Notes under the pieces: model-generated
What the model saw: only the letters and a program-made list of their open reading frames with translations
Told to the model about the DNA's origin: nothing
Database searches by the model: none
Made by a program: the position numbers and the translations under genes
Shown: positions 43,049-52,799 of the stretch, piece after piece
Layout of the letters: every line of letters starts with the position of its first letter
How positions within the stretch are numbered: position 1 is the first letter of the stretch
Assembly (NCBI RefSeq): GCF_003352465.1
Contig: NZ_CP031153.1
Coordinates: forward strand, 734,465 to 798,464
Direction of reading: 5' to 3'
Source of the DNA: Kordia sp. SMS9
GTDB taxonomy: Bacteria; Bacteroidota; Bacteroidia; Flavobacteriales; Flavobacteriaceae
Length of the DNA: 64,000 nucleotides

Positions 43049-44011
43049 TTGAAAATAAAAACATCTAAAATATTAAAAATACTACTCCCATTACTATTGG
43101 GAGTTTTTTTAGTTTGGTATTCTTTGTCCAAAACACCACTAGAAGAACTGATAGAACATTTTAAAAAAGCAGATTATACGTGGGTGTTTTTGGGTGTTTT
43201 CTGTGGAATATTAAGTCACCTTTCTCGAGCCTATCGCTGGCGATTTATGCTAGAACCTTTAGGCTACAAACCGAAATATGGAAACAGCATCATGGCAGTT
43301 TTTGTGGCGTATTTGGCAAACTTAGGCATTCCACGATCAGGAGAAGCTTTGCGCGCATTAACACTGACAAACTATGAGGACATTCCGTTTGAAAAAGGAT
43401 TTGGAACCATTGTCGCCGAACGTGTTGCCGACTTAATTGTATTGCTGTTCGTCATTGGAATTACACTTTTTATGCAGTTTGATTTTATCTGGGATTTACT
43501 CATGAAAAAACTCGATCCCACAAAAATCACATTACTGCTCATTGCTGCAATTGTTGGCGGAATAACTTTGATCATTTTTATCAGAAGAGCCAAAAAAGGC
43601 ATCGCACTCAAAATAAAAAACTTTATCATTGGCGTGTTTGAAGGTGCTACAAGCATTCTAAAAATGAAACGCAAATGGGCATTTATATTCCACACGCTCT
43701 TTATTTGGGCAATGTACATCCTAATGTTTTATATCACCATGCTTTCGGTAGAAGATTTACACGGCAACGTTCCTTTAGGTGCTGTTTTAATAGCGTTCAT
43801 CGCAGGAAGTTTCAGTATTGCTGTCACCAATGGCGGAACAGGTGCATATCCGTTGGCAATTGCAGCAGCTTTTTCACTATTTTACATAGAACGAACTCCT
43901 AGTGAAGCATTCGGTTGGATCATGTGGGCTTCGCAAACCTTGATGATTATAATTTTAGGCGGATTATCTTTTCTGTATTTGCCTATTTTTAATCGCAAAA
44001 AAAATCTTTAA
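43049..44011 (+). CDS. Membrane protein of the lysylphosphatidylglycerol synthase TM / UPF0104 type
   Basis: 320 residues with about eight membrane helices. Typical blocks are LSHLSRAYRWRFMLEPLGY, AYLANLGIPRSGEALRALTL and SFSIAVTNGGTGAYPLA. It has the flippase-like membrane part only, without the aminoacyl-transfer domain of MprF. Start is TTG at 43049, immediately after the panD stop, so translation is coupled. Function unknown; a lipid-related role is inferred from the family. Confidence 0.85.
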   Translation: MKIKTSKILKILLPLLLGVFLVWYSLSKTPLEELIEHFKKADYTWVFLGVFCGILSHLSRAYRWRFMLEPLGYKPKYGNSIMAVFVAYLANLGIPRSGEALRALTLTNYEDIPFEKGFGTIVAERVADLIVLLFVIGITLFMQFDFIWDLLMKKLDPTKITLLLIAAIVGGITLIIFIRRAKKGIALKIKNFIIGVFEGATSILKMKRKWAFIFHTLFIWAMYILMFYITMLSVEDLHGNVPLGAVLIAFIAGSFSIAVTNGGTGAYPLAIAAAFSLFYIERTPSEAFGWIMWASQTLMIIILGGLSFLYLPIFNRKKNL

Positions 44012-44041
44012 CTTGTGAACCCAAACCAACCTATCCACAAC

Positions 44042-45199
44042 ATGAAAAAGTATCTCATGCTATGTTTTGCGTTTGTATGTTTTTCCACCATCCATGCGCA
44101 AACTACTCTTGAAAAAATAAAATCCAAAAAACTAAATGAAACCCGCGATGTACAATTGTATGTTCCAGAAGATTATTCTGACGACAAAGTATATCCAATT
44201 ATTGTAGTGTTAGATGCACATTATCTGTTTGAAAGTGTCGTTGCCAACTCAAAATATTACAGCTATTGGGACGAAATGCCAGAATGTATTGTGGTTGGTA
44301 TCAATCAAAACAAAACAGAAGATCGAGCAAATGAATGCGCCTACAATGATGCTAGTGGCTTGCCAGAAAAAAAAGCATCTCAATTTTTTGAATTTATCGG
44401 AATGGAATTAATTCCGTTCATCGAAAAAAATTACAATACTGCTAATTTTAAAATGGTGGTGGGACATGATCTCACAGCAAATTTTATAAATTATTACTTG
44501 TTCAAAGAAGTGCCATTGTTTGATGCGTATATCAATCTCAGTCCCTATTTTGCTCCAAAAATGGAAGATCGAATCGTGAAACGCTTGGAAGAATTTGAAA
44601 CGAAAAAATTCTACTACTTAGCCACTTCTGATGAAGACACTAAAAAAGAAGCCAAACGAATCAGAGGTTTCAACGAATCGCTCAAAACGCTCAAAACGCT
44701 CAAAAACGAAAACATTTTTTACTATTACGATGACTTTACAGAAGCCAATCACAACTCGTTAGCGGTTCAGGCAATTCCAAGAGCAATGAGTAAAATATTT
44801 ACAATCTATCGTCCGATAAGCGTTAAAGAATACAAAGAAAAAATCGTCACGCTAAAAACATCTCCATACTTGTATTTAATGGACAAATACAAAACAATTA
44901 AAGACCTTTTCGGATTTGAAAAGCGCGTGACTGTAAACGATTTTATGGCAATTTATGCGGCTGTTCGAAAAGCAAAAAACAATGAAGATTTAGAACTTTT
45001 AGCCAAACTAGGCAAAAAAGAATATCCTGATACTGCACTATTTCATTTTTTTATGGGCGAATATTATGAAAAAATTGGAAAGCCAAAAAAAGCATTACGC
45101 ATGTATCAAAATGGTTTTAGTATGAGTCCAATAGATTTCATCACGAAAGATTTAATGCTCGACAAAGCAGACAAACTTAAACAAGACTTCGGTTGGTAA
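44042..45199 (+). CDS. Secreted esterase-like protein with altered nucleophile, plus C-terminal TPR-like part
   Basis: 385 residues. Signal peptide MKKYLMLCFAFVCFSTIHAQ. The body is an esterase D-type alpha/beta hydrolase (RDVQLYVPEDYSDDK, YPIIVVLDAHYLF), but the nucleophile elbow reads VVGHDLTANF: D143 takes the place of the catalytic Ser of GxSxGG. The late His (EANHNSL) is kept. The last 100 residues form helices resembling TPR repeats. Either a pseudo-enzyme or an Asp-nucleophile hydrolase. GTG at 44015 is upstream, but ATG 44042 gives the proper signal peptide. One base before radA. Confidence 0.83.
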   Translation: MKKYLMLCFAFVCFSTIHAQTTLEKIKSKKLNETRDVQLYVPEDYSDDKVYPIIVVLDAHYLFESVVANSKYYSYWDEMPECIVVGINQNKTEDRANECAYNDASGLPEKKASQFFEFIGMELIPFIEKNYNTANFKMVVGHDLTANFINYYLFKEVPLFDAYINLSPYFAPKMEDRIVKRLEEFETKKFYYLATSDEDTKKEAKRIRGFNESLKTLKTLKNENIFYYYDDFTEANHNSLAVQAIPRAMSKIFTIYRPISVKEYKEKIVTLKTSPYLYLMDKYKTIKDLFGFEKRVTVNDFMAIYAAVRKAKNNEDLELLAKLGKKEYPDTALFHFFMGEYYEKIGKPKKALRMYQNGFSMSPIDFITKDLMLDKADKLKQDFGW

Positions 45200-45200
45200 T

Positions 45201-46562
45201 ATGGCAAAAGTAAAAACGACCTTTTTCTGTCAAAACTGTGGCACACAATTTTCAAAATGGCAAGGACAATGTTCTTCCTGCAAACAATGGAATACGATTG
45301 TGGAAGAAGTCATTCAAAAAGAAGTAAAAGCCAATTGGCAACAACAAGAAAAAGGGCGTACTACACGTGTTGCAAAACCAACATTGGTTCACGAAATAAG
45401 TTCGGCTACTGAAAAACGCTTACCAACGACCGATCAAGAACTGGACAGAGTTCTTGGTGGCGGCATTGTACCTGGATCGTTAATTTTGCTCGGTGGCGAA
45501 CCTGGCATTGGAAAAAGCACCTTGTTGCTTCAAATTTCCTTAAAATTGCCCTATAAAACCTTGTATGTTTCTGGTGAGGAAAGTCAGAAACAAATAAAAA
45601 TGCGTGCCGAACGCATCAGTCAAAAAAGCTCCAATTGTTTTGTGTTGACCGAAACCAAAACACAAAATATCTTCAAGCAAATTGCAGAAGTCAAACCTGA
45701 TATTGTCGTCATTGATTCCATTCAAACCTTACATTCAGACTATATTGAATCGTCTGCGGGAAGCATTTCACAAATCCGAGAATGTACTACGGAATTGATC
45801 AAATTTGCCAAAGAAAGTGGCATTCCTGTATTTTTGATCGGACACATTACAAAAGATGGAAATATTGCGGGACCTAAAATTTTGGAACACATGGTCGATA
45901 CGGTTTTACAGTTTGAAGGCGATCGAAATCATGTCTATCGAATTTTACGTTCACTAAAAAATCGTTTCGGTTCTACCTCCGAATTGGGAATTTACGAAAT
46001 GCTCTCCGATGGTTTGCGCGAAGTCAGCAATCCGTCCGAAATCCTCATTTCACAAAATGCTGATGAACTCAGCGGAACCGCCATTGCAGCTACTTTGGAA
46101 GGTGCACGACCGTTAATGATCGAAATTCAAGCGTTGGTGAGTACAGCTGTATACGGAACGCCGCAAAGAAGCACCACAGGCTACAATGCCAAACGTTTGA
46201 ATATGTTGTTGGCCGTGTTGGAAAAACGCGCAGGTTTTAAATTGGCCGCAAAAGATGTTTTTCTAAATATTACAGGCGGAATCAGTATTGATGACACTGC
46301 GATTGATTTAGCCGTGATTGCTGCCATTCTTTCTAGCAATGAAGATGAAGAAATTTCGAAAACCAATTGTTTTGCTGCGGAAATCGGATTGGCAGGGGAA
46401 ATTCGTCCCGTCAATCGAATTGATCAACGTATTTTAGAAGCTGAAAAACTAGGGTTTACCACATTTTTTGCTTCCAAACACAATAAAATCTCCTTGAAAA
46501 ACACCAAAATAAACATCGTACTCATCTCAAGAATTGAAGATTTGGTAGCAAACTTATTTTAG
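45201..46562 (+). CDS. radA: DNA repair protein RadA
   Basis: 453 residues. N-terminal C4 zinc finger (CQNCGTQFSKWQGQCSSC), RecA-like ATPase with Walker A GGEPGIGKSTLL, the RadA hallmark KNRFGS, and a C-terminal Lon-like domain (FLNITGGISIDDTAIDLAVI). Helps branch migration of recombination intermediates. Last gene of the panC operon. Confidence 0.96.
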   Translation: MAKVKTTFFCQNCGTQFSKWQGQCSSCKQWNTIVEEVIQKEVKANWQQQEKGRTTRVAKPTLVHEISSATEKRLPTTDQELDRVLGGGIVPGSLILLGGEPGIGKSTLLLQISLKLPYKTLYVSGEESQKQIKMRAERISQKSSNCFVLTETKTQNIFKQIAEVKPDIVVIDSIQTLHSDYIESSAGSISQIRECTTELIKFAKESGIPVFLIGHITKDGNIAGPKILEHMVDTVLQFEGDRNHVYRILRSLKNRFGSTSELGIYEMLSDGLREVSNPSEILISQNADELSGTAIAATLEGARPLMIEIQALVSTAVYGTPQRSTTGYNAKRLNMLLAVLEKRAGFKLAAKDVFLNITGGISIDDTAIDLAVIAAILSSNEDEEISKTNCFAAEIGLAGEIRPVNRIDQRILEAEKLGFTTFFASKHNKISLKNTKINIVLISRIEDLVANLF

Positions 46563-46580
46563 AAAAATACTGCATTAAAG

Positions 46581-46606
46581 CTATTGCGAGTCTGAGACTC
46601 GCAATA
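46581..46606. repeat. Small palindromic intergenic repeat, family A
   Basis: Arms TATTGCGAGTC and GACTCGCAATA around TGA, between the convergent radA and aldo/keto reductase genes. Related to 10227-10253. It may also serve as a weak terminator, though no T-run follows. Confidence 0.6.
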
Positions 46607-46637
46607 ACGTTTGAAATTTTAATTATACTTTGGAATT

Positions 46638-47672
46638 CTAAGCAGCAGGATTTGGAATTTCATTATGAATTTCGTTGATCGCATCCAAAATTTCTTGTGA
46701 CAATACTACATCAATACTGGCAATATTTTCTTTAAGTTGCTCCATTTTACTGGCTCCAATAATATTTCCTGTCACAAATGGTTGTTGGTTGATAAACGCT
46801 AAGGACATTTGCGCCAAACTCAAACCGTGTTTTTGTGCTAAATCGTAATATTTTTGCGTAGCTTTTGTTGCTTCTTCGCCGCTGTAACGTGCAAATCTTG
46901 GAAATAACGTTAAACGTGCATCTTTGGGCAATTTTCCACCCAAGTATTTTCCTGAAAGTACACCAAAAGCCATCGGAGAATACGCCAACAAGCCAACGCC
47001 TTCTTGCATCGCGATCTCGGACAAGCCAGAATCAAAACTTCTGCATAATAACGAATATGCATTTTGAATCGTGACCATACGTGGCAATCCTTTTTTGGAT
47101 TCTTCCAAATAGCGCATGGTTCCCCACGGTGTTTCATTGGAGATTCCTACTTGACGAATTTTCCCTTCTTTGATCAATTCGTCCAAAGTAGCTAAACTTT
47201 CATGAAAATTGTATTCCCACGGATCATTTGGATTGTGATTGTAAATTCGTTCTCCAAATGTGTTTGTAGTTCGCTCCGGCCAATGCAATTGGTATAAATC
47301 TATATAATCGGTTTGTAAGCGTTGCAAACTTTTTTCTACCGCATCTTTAATAGCTGCTGGTTTGAAACCTGTTGTACGAATGTGCGCTGTATAATCACCT
47401 GGACCAGCAATTTTTGTTGCCAACACCACTTTATCACGATTTCCTGATTTTTTAAACCAAGTTCCGATAATGCGTTCTGTTTCTGCGTAGGTTTCTGCGG
47501 TTGCGGGCACAGGATACAATTCGGCAGTGTCAAAAAAGTTCACACCTTGTGCAAAAGCGTAATCCATTTGTTCATGACCTTCGGCTTCGGTGTTTTGATT
47601 TCCCCAAGTCATGGTTCCTAAGCAGATTTTGCTGACTTCAATATCCGTATGTGGAATTTTTGAGTATTTCAT
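46638..47672 (-). CDS. tas: Aldo/keto reductase, Tas-like
   Basis: 344 residues. Catalytic tetrad visible in FFDTAELYP (Asp and Tyr), VVLATKIAGP (Lys) and DLYQLHWPER (His). The opening YSKIPHTDIEVSKICLGTMT, the PATAETYAETERIIGTW stretch and the closing NEIHNEIPNPAA follow the E. coli Tas pattern closely. NADPH-dependent; physiological substrate unknown. Stands alone, convergent to radA. Confidence 0.9.
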   Translation of the reverse strand: MKYSKIPHTDIEVSKICLGTMTWGNQNTEAEGHEQMDYAFAQGVNFFDTAELYPVPATAETYAETERIIGTWFKKSGNRDKVVLATKIAGPGDYTAHIRTTGFKPAAIKDAVEKSLQRLQTDYIDLYQLHWPERTTNTFGERIYNHNPNDPWEYNFHESLATLDELIKEGKIRQVGISNETPWGTMRYLEESKKGLPRMVTIQNAYSLLCRSFDSGLSEIAMQEGVGLLAYSPMAFGVLSGKYLGGKLPKDARLTLFPRFARYSGEEATKATQKYYDLAQKHGLSLAQMSLAFINQQPFVTGNIIGASKMEQLKENIASIDVVLSQEILDAINEIHNEIPNPAA

Positions 47673-48013
47673 TTTCTTTTTTTTGTTTTTTGTTTCACAG
47701 CGCTTCTCGATACAAAATTTCTTTGAAATTTCACTCGAAGTGACGTTTGGTTGTTATTTTTCTTTTTCGGTTTTTTTAATTTTCTTTTTTTGTTTGATGT
47801 GCATTAAGGATTGAGCTATTGTTGGAGCTCTTTTGTAAAGTGGATTCCTGCCTACGCAGGAATGACAGTTTACAAAAAGCGACTAGCGAAAGCCTGACCT
47901 CCATTTTTCTTGGAGGAAATGCCCAAATTATTATTTTCATTTTACCATATTGACTTCCGATAGATTTCCGCCTTCATCTCGACTGCGCTCGATGTGACAC
48001 GCGAAATGCAAAA
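47673..48013. repeat. 341-base gap packed with small dispersed repeats
   Basis: No gene. From left: CTTCTCGATACAAAATTT...TCACTCGAAGTGACG (47701-47745, second copy at 52137-52181); the palindrome ATTCCTGC/GCAGGAAT (47844-47863); a hairpin CCTCCA/TGGAGG (47898-47916); and TCTCGACTGCGCTCGA (47977-47992), the same 16-mer as in the element at 23711-23904. Confidence 0.6.
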
Positions 48014-48775
48014 TTAAGCTTCTATTTCGACCAAAATTGGACAGTGATCAGAGTGTTTTGCTTCGGGTAAAATGGTAGCTCTTGTAATATTGTCTTTTAA
48101 CGGTTCGCTCACCATGTTGTAATCAATACGCCAGCCTTTGTTGTTGTTTCGAGCGTTTGCGCGATAACTCCACCAACTATAGTGATGCGGTTCTTTGTTT
48201 AAGTGACGAAACGAATCAATGAATCCGCTGTCGATAAAACTTCCAATCCACGCGCGTTCTTCGGGTAAAAACCCTGAAACACCTTTCATTTTTGGGTTGT
48301 GAATGTCTATTTCTTCATGGCAAATATTGTAATCGCCACACACGACTAAGTTTGGAATTTCGTTGCGCAAATTCGTCAAATATTCTTTGATTTCGTCCAT
48401 GTATTGAAATTTGAAGCTGAGTCGCGCATCGTTAGTTCCCGATGGCAAATACATGCTCATGATGGAAATGTTATCATAATCGACACGCAAGTTGCGTCCT
48501 TCAAAATCCATCGTTTCAATGCCCGTTCCGTATTCCACATGATTGGGTTCTTCTTTACACAAAATTGCCACGCCGCTGTAGCCTTTTTTTTGTGCGCTAA
48601 ACCAATAATGATAGTTGTAACCAGCTTCTTCAAAAGCTTCCAAATCGAGTTGTTCTTTTTGTGCTTTTGTTTCTTGAATACAAACTACATCAGGATTGGC
48701 TTGTTGCAGCCATTCGAGGAATCCTTTTTTGATAGCAGCACGAATTCCGTTTACGTTGTAAGAGATAATTTTCAC
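48014..48775 (-). CDS. xth: Exodeoxyribonuclease III
   Basis: 253 residues, AP-endonuclease/EEP fold. Motifs: ISYNVNGIRAAIKKGF, CIQETKAQ (metal Glu), VVCGDYNICHEEID and the catalytic SDHCPIL end. Cuts abasic sites and degrades 3' ends in repair. Start is GTG at 48775; an in-frame TAA lies 15 bases upstream and no ATG is available. Confidence 0.95.
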   Translation of the reverse strand: MKIISYNVNGIRAAIKKGFLEWLQQANPDVVCIQETKAQKEQLDLEAFEEAGYNYHYWFSAQKKGYSGVAILCKEEPNHVEYGTGIETMDFEGRNLRVDYDNISIMSMYLPSGTNDARLSFKFQYMDEIKEYLTNLRNEIPNLVVCGDYNICHEEIDIHNPKMKGVSGFLPEERAWIGSFIDSGFIDSFRHLNKEPHHYSWWSYRANARNNNKGWRIDYNMVSEPLKDNITRATILPEAKHSDHCPILVEIEA

Positions 48776-48861
48776 ACTTGTATTTCTTTATTTTATGAAG
48801 TTGAAAATTCGTCAAATCGCATCAAGTTCGGTTTCTCTTAACAGTAAACAATCACTTGTGT

Positions 48862-48889
48862 GAGATTCTGGATCAAGTCCAAAATGACG
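48862..48889. repeat. Dispersed intergenic repeat, family B
   Basis: GAGATTCTGGATCAAGTCCA followed by AAATGACG. The minus strand of 57226-57252 carries the same AGATTC-ATCAAGT-AATGAC pattern. Confidence 0.45.
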
Positions 48890-48948
48890 CCTCTTCAGAC
48901 TTTTTATTGTATTTGTACTATTCTTTGTGATAAGAAGCAAGGAAAAAA

Positions 48949-50754
48949 CTATTCCTCTTCGTTATCAGTGAGTCTTCGTTCTAGTTCGGCTTGAAATTCT
49001 TCCATGACAGGTTTTACCGTACTTTCTGGAAGATCCGCAATGCGAATGTACATTAAACCATCAACCGCATTATTGAACAACGGATCTACGTTGAACGCAA
49101 TGACTTTTGCATTTTGCTTTACATATTTTTTGATCAGTACTGGCATACGCAAACTTCCTGGTTCTATTTCGTCAATGATTTTATCGAACTTGTTTAAATC
49201 AGCTTCCGTTTCATCGAAAATAAAGTCTTTGTCAGCATCTTTCAGTTTGACTTTGAATTCTTTTTTAGGGTGAATGTATTGCGCAATGTATGGATCGTAG
49301 TAATGCGATTTCATAAACTCAATCATCAATGATTTGGAGAAGTTTGAAAACTTGTTACTGATACTTACGCCACCAATAAGATATTTGTGTTCTGGATGAC
49401 GCAAGGTTGTGTGTACAATTCCTTTCCACAATAAAAATAATGGCATTGGTTTTTGCTGATATTCTTTGATGATGAATGCGCGTCCCATTTCAATGGATTG
49501 ACTCATCATTTTGTGTAATTCTGGTTCAAAACGGAATAAGTCTTGCAGATAAAAACCATCAATACCGTAGTTTGCATAAATCTGACTTCCTAAGCCCATT
49601 CGGTATGCACCTGCAAGTTTTTTTGCTACGCTATCCCACAAAAACATGTGATGATAGTAGTAGTCAAATTTATCTAAATCAATCGCTTTGTTGGTTCCTT
49701 CCCCAATTTCACGAAACGTAATTTCACGAAGTCTTCCCATTTCGCGTAATACATTCGGTATTTCGGAAGCTTCTGCTAAAAATACTTGATAGTTTTTACT
49801 CGTGAGCAAATGGTGTTTTTTAGATAGACTTTCAACTTCTTTTTGAATGACTTCCGCAGAAACTGGCGTAATAATTTGCTTTGGTGATTTTGGAATTTTT
49901 AAAGATGTTGGTACTTTACTCAACAAGTTTTGCTTTTCATACGTGTTGGATAACATGTATGTTTTTTTGCGAAGAAACTCTGTAAAATCTGCCAAGCTCT
50001 CATGTTCATTTTGTGCTTTTACGGAAATTGGCTTTCCAATTCGCACTTTAATGACTCTATTTTTTTGAGTTAATAGTTCTGATGGCAATTTTGCTGTTCT
50101 GAACGTGTCACTAATTCTTGCAAGTCTGTAAAAGAAGCGACTATTTTTTGCGTGAAAGTAGATTGGTACGACAGGAACTTTGGCTTTTTGCACCAATTTC
50201 ATGGCAGCTTCTTCCCAAGGTTTGTCTACAATTAATTTCCCGTCTTTATAGGTTGAAACTTCTCCTGCTGGAAAAATACCTAATGGTTTTCCTTCGCGCA
50301 AGTGCATGATAGATTGTTTGAAACCTGCCAAACTTGATTTGACGCCTTTGTGATCTTCAAAAGGATTCACAGGCATTACGTAGGGTTTTAATGGATCTAC
50401 GCGATGTAATAGGAAATTTGCAATGATTTTGTAGTCTGGCCGTTGCTCTACCATAAGTTTTAGCAACAAAATTCCGTCAATTCCACCAAGTGGATGATTG
50501 GAAATGGTTACATACGCACCATCTTTGGGAAGACGTTTCAAATCTTCCTCTGGAATTTCAAATTTAATCTTATACTCATCTAATAGCGCATTTAGAAATT
50601 CTAAATCATCAAGATGTTTATGTTTGTCATAAATTTTGTTCACATCAGATATGCGCAATACTTTCATCAAAACCCAACCTACGAAGGTTCCGATAAAGCC
50701 ATATTTATCTAATTTGACAGCTTTTGCAACTTCTTTAGCAGTTACCAATCCCAT
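48949..50754 (-). CDS. Bifunctional acyltransferase of the OlsF/GlsF type (aminolipid synthesis)
   Basis: 601 residues in two catalytic halves. N-terminal PlsC-like O-acyltransferase (about 60-270): ISNHPLGGIDG with H87 and D93 and the LGIFPAGEVSTY block. C-terminal GNAT-like N-acyltransferase (about 300-480): VFLAEASEIPNVLREMGRLR, IDLDKFDYYYHHMFLWD, AYRMGLG. This order matches OlsF, which makes ornithine lipids, and the fused glycine-lipid enzymes of Bacteroidota. Product amino acid (ornithine, glycine, serine) cannot be told. Inner-membrane associated; possible membrane helix near the N-terminus. Confidence 0.82.
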   Translation of the reverse strand: MGLVTAKEVAKAVKLDKYGFIGTFVGWVLMKVLRISDVNKIYDKHKHLDDLEFLNALLDEYKIKFEIPEEDLKRLPKDGAYVTISNHPLGGIDGILLLKLMVEQRPDYKIIANFLLHRVDPLKPYVMPVNPFEDHKGVKSSLAGFKQSIMHLREGKPLGIFPAGEVSTYKDGKLIVDKPWEEAAMKLVQKAKVPVVPIYFHAKNSRFFYRLARISDTFRTAKLPSELLTQKNRVIKVRIGKPISVKAQNEHESLADFTEFLRKKTYMLSNTYEKQNLLSKVPTSLKIPKSPKQIITPVSAEVIQKEVESLSKKHHLLTSKNYQVFLAEASEIPNVLREMGRLREITFREIGEGTNKAIDLDKFDYYYHHMFLWDSVAKKLAGAYRMGLGSQIYANYGIDGFYLQDLFRFEPELHKMMSQSIEMGRAFIIKEYQQKPMPLFLLWKGIVHTTLRHPEHKYLIGGVSISNKFSNFSKSLMIEFMKSHYYDPYIAQYIHPKKEFKVKLKDADKDFIFDETEADLNKFDKIIDEIEPGSLRMPVLIKKYVKQNAKVIAFNVDPLFNNAVDGLMYIRIADLPESTVKPVMEEFQAELERRLTDNEEE

Positions 50755-50776
50755 ATATTTACTTTAAGGCGAATTA

Positions 50777-50784
50777 CAAATATA
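50777..50784 (-). promoter_or_regulatory. Bacteroidota -7 box (TATATTTG) for the OlsF-like gene
   Basis: Exact TAnnTTTG on the minus strand, 23 bases from the ATG. Confidence 0.5.
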
Positions 50785-50809
50785 GGAAAACAACCTTAAT
50801 TAAAGTCAT

Positions 50810-52060
50810 TTATTTCACAACTAGCTGAATCGTTTGATCGGCGCGCTGTTCTAACAGAATTTCTTTGTCTTTCTGTAAACCCTCAATCGCTGATTCTGTA
50901 AAGTGTCGGATGGTATACAACGACACATTTTCATGATGTGTAACTTTGAATTTTGAACGCAGCGTTTTGAGCAATTTTTCTAATTTATTAAACTTATTAT
51001 CCACACATACCGAAAAACTAATGGCAGAGTTTTGAATTACGTCTACTTTCATCTTGCAATCGTGTAGTAATTTGAAGATTTCACTGATGTTATTTTCTAC
51101 AATAAAAGAGAAATCTAACGACGAAAGTGATATCAATACTTGATTCTTTTTCACGATAAAACACGGAACATTTGGGTTAATTCCCGAACCTTTTGCCACC
51201 GCAGTTCCATCTACTTTTGGGTTTAGGAACGACTTTACAAACAACGGGATTTCCTTGCGTTGTAAAGGTTGTAATGTTTTTGGATGAATGACCGATGCGC
51301 CGTAAAATGCCAACTCAATTGCTTCCCGATAAGAAATATTGTGTAACAATTGCGCATTTTCAAAATAACGCGGATCGGCATTTAACACACCAGGAACATC
51401 TTTCCAAATGGTAACACTTTCTGCATTTAAACAATACGCAAAAATGGCCGCTGTGTAATCGGAACCTTCACGACCGAGCGTTGTGGTAAAGTTATTGGGA
51501 TCGCTTCCTATAAATCCTTGTGTAATGTTGAGCTTATTGCGATTTACTTTCTGCTTGATGTTTTCCTGCGTCGCTTCCCAATTGACTTTCGCATCACGGT
51601 AATTTGTATCGGTTTTGATCATTTCGCGCGTATCAAGCCAAGTATTTTCAATGGAAATACTGTTTAAATACGCACTCACGATGGTGGTGGAAATTAATTC
51701 TCCAAACGACACCAATTGATCGTACACATAGTTGTAATCTGGCGATTTGTTTCGTCCTAAAAAGCCTTGCATTTCTTCAAAAAACCGGGTTACTTTTCCA
51801 AAAATCGGATGCTGTTCGTTTGGAAATAAATCCAACAGAATTTCATTGTGATATTTGGCAATTTCTTGAATAGACGCTTGTAATTCTTTGCTTTCTTCAA
51901 TGTAGTTTTTGATGACCACTTCAATAGCGTTTGTAGTTTTTCCCATTGCAGAAACTACGATAAGTGTATTGTCATAACCAACTTGTTGCAAGACATTGAC
52001 CAAGTTTTTAACACCATTCGCATCTTTTACAGACGCTCCACCAAATTTGAATATTTTCAT
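50810..52060 (-). CDS. lysC: Aspartate kinase
   Basis: 416 residues, monofunctional. N-terminal KFGGASVKDANGVKNL (KFGGTS-type), the aspartate site in GREGSDYTAAIFAY and DPRYFENAQLLH, and C-terminal ACT-like regions (about 310-400) for allosteric control. First step to lysine, threonine and methionine. Separated by 55 bases from the upstream-facing acyltransferase gene, which has its own -7 box. Confidence 0.93.
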   Translation of the reverse strand: MKIFKFGGASVKDANGVKNLVNVLQQVGYDNTLIVVSAMGKTTNAIEVVIKNYIEESKELQASIQEIAKYHNEILLDLFPNEQHPIFGKVTRFFEEMQGFLGRNKSPDYNYVYDQLVSFGELISTTIVSAYLNSISIENTWLDTREMIKTDTNYRDAKVNWEATQENIKQKVNRNKLNITQGFIGSDPNNFTTTLGREGSDYTAAIFAYCLNAESVTIWKDVPGVLNADPRYFENAQLLHNISYREAIELAFYGASVIHPKTLQPLQRKEIPLFVKSFLNPKVDGTAVAKGSGINPNVPCFIVKKNQVLISLSSLDFSFIVENNISEIFKLLHDCKMKVDVIQNSAISFSVCVDNKFNKLEKLLKTLRSKFKVTHHENVSLYTIRHFTESAIEGLQKDKEILLEQRADQTIQLVVK

Positions 52061-52299
52061 AACAAAATTTTATTTTGTTGTTCCCGCGCAGGCGGGAATC
52101 AGTTTTATTTTTTAGATCAATTATATTTTCAAAGTACTTCTCGATACAAAATTTTATACTAAAATTTCACTAGAAGTGACGAGTTGTATTCATAATTACT
52201 GAATTTTCAAATTAAACAGCACACTACAAAAGAAACAGATTGCTTCGGCTATCGCCTCGCAAAGACGTTTCAAACATCTCAATACTCAATACTAACATC
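52061..52299. repeat. Repeat-rich gap between GNAT and aspartate kinase genes
   Basis: Contains a palindrome TTCCCGC/GCGGGAA (52081-52098), the CTTCTCGATACAAAATTT block (52137-52181), GATTGCTTCGGCTATCGCCT followed by CGCAAAGACG (52238-52267) and an inverted copy of the AGTATTGAG repeat (52280-52295). No gene. Confidence 0.55.
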
Positions 52300-52782
52300 T
52301 CACATCTTACTTTCCAAATACTTTCCAATACCGCGTTCATCCAATTGTACCACATGCCAATCGCGCATAACGTTTGCTCCGATGTGTTCGTAAAAATCAA
52401 TCGCTGGCGTGTTCCAATCTAGCACTTCCCAACTAATGCGTTTAACGCCCAATTCGTTGCCAAATTTAATGACTTCCCGTAACAAATTGCCACCAATTCC
52501 TTTGCCGCGCGCTTTTTCGCTTACAATTAAATCTTCTAAATGCAATACTTCGCCTTTCCAAGTAGAATAGCGCATGTACACCAGCGCAATTCCTAGTACT
52601 TCTTCAGCGGTTTCTGCTACAAAACAATGAAATTTAGGATGTGCTTCAAAACCATCTTTTCGTAAATCGTCGGGCGTAATGATGACAGCATCAGCTTCTT
52701 TTTCAAAGATTGCCAACTCATTAATCAGTCGGAAAATAGCAGCTACATCTGTAGCAACGGCTTTTCGGATGGAATAGTTCAT
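52300..52782 (-). CDS. GNAT-family N-acetyltransferase, diamine acetyltransferase-like
   Basis: 160 residues. Acetyl-CoA loop ARGKGIGGNLLREV (R/Q-x-x-G-x-G/A), and HLEDLIV, SWEVLDWNTPAIDFYEHIGA near the C-terminus, which follow the spermidine/spermine N1-acetyltransferase layout. Acetylation of a polyamine or similar amine is likely but not proven. A perfect -7 box is 18 bases upstream. Divergent from fbp. Confidence 0.82.
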   Translation of the reverse strand: MNYSIRKAVATDVAAIFRLINELAIFEKEADAVIITPDDLRKDGFEAHPKFHCFVAETAEEVLGIALVYMRYSTWKGEVLHLEDLIVSEKARGKGIGGNLLREVIKFGNELGVKRISWEVLDWNTPAIDFYEHIGANVMRDWHVVQLDERGIGKYLESKM

Positions 52783-52799
52783 ATATTTTAAAATTTACA

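Noticed and set aside
47701..48000. CRISPR array
   Set aside because: The repeats differ from each other, are not evenly spaced and are palindromes of several families.
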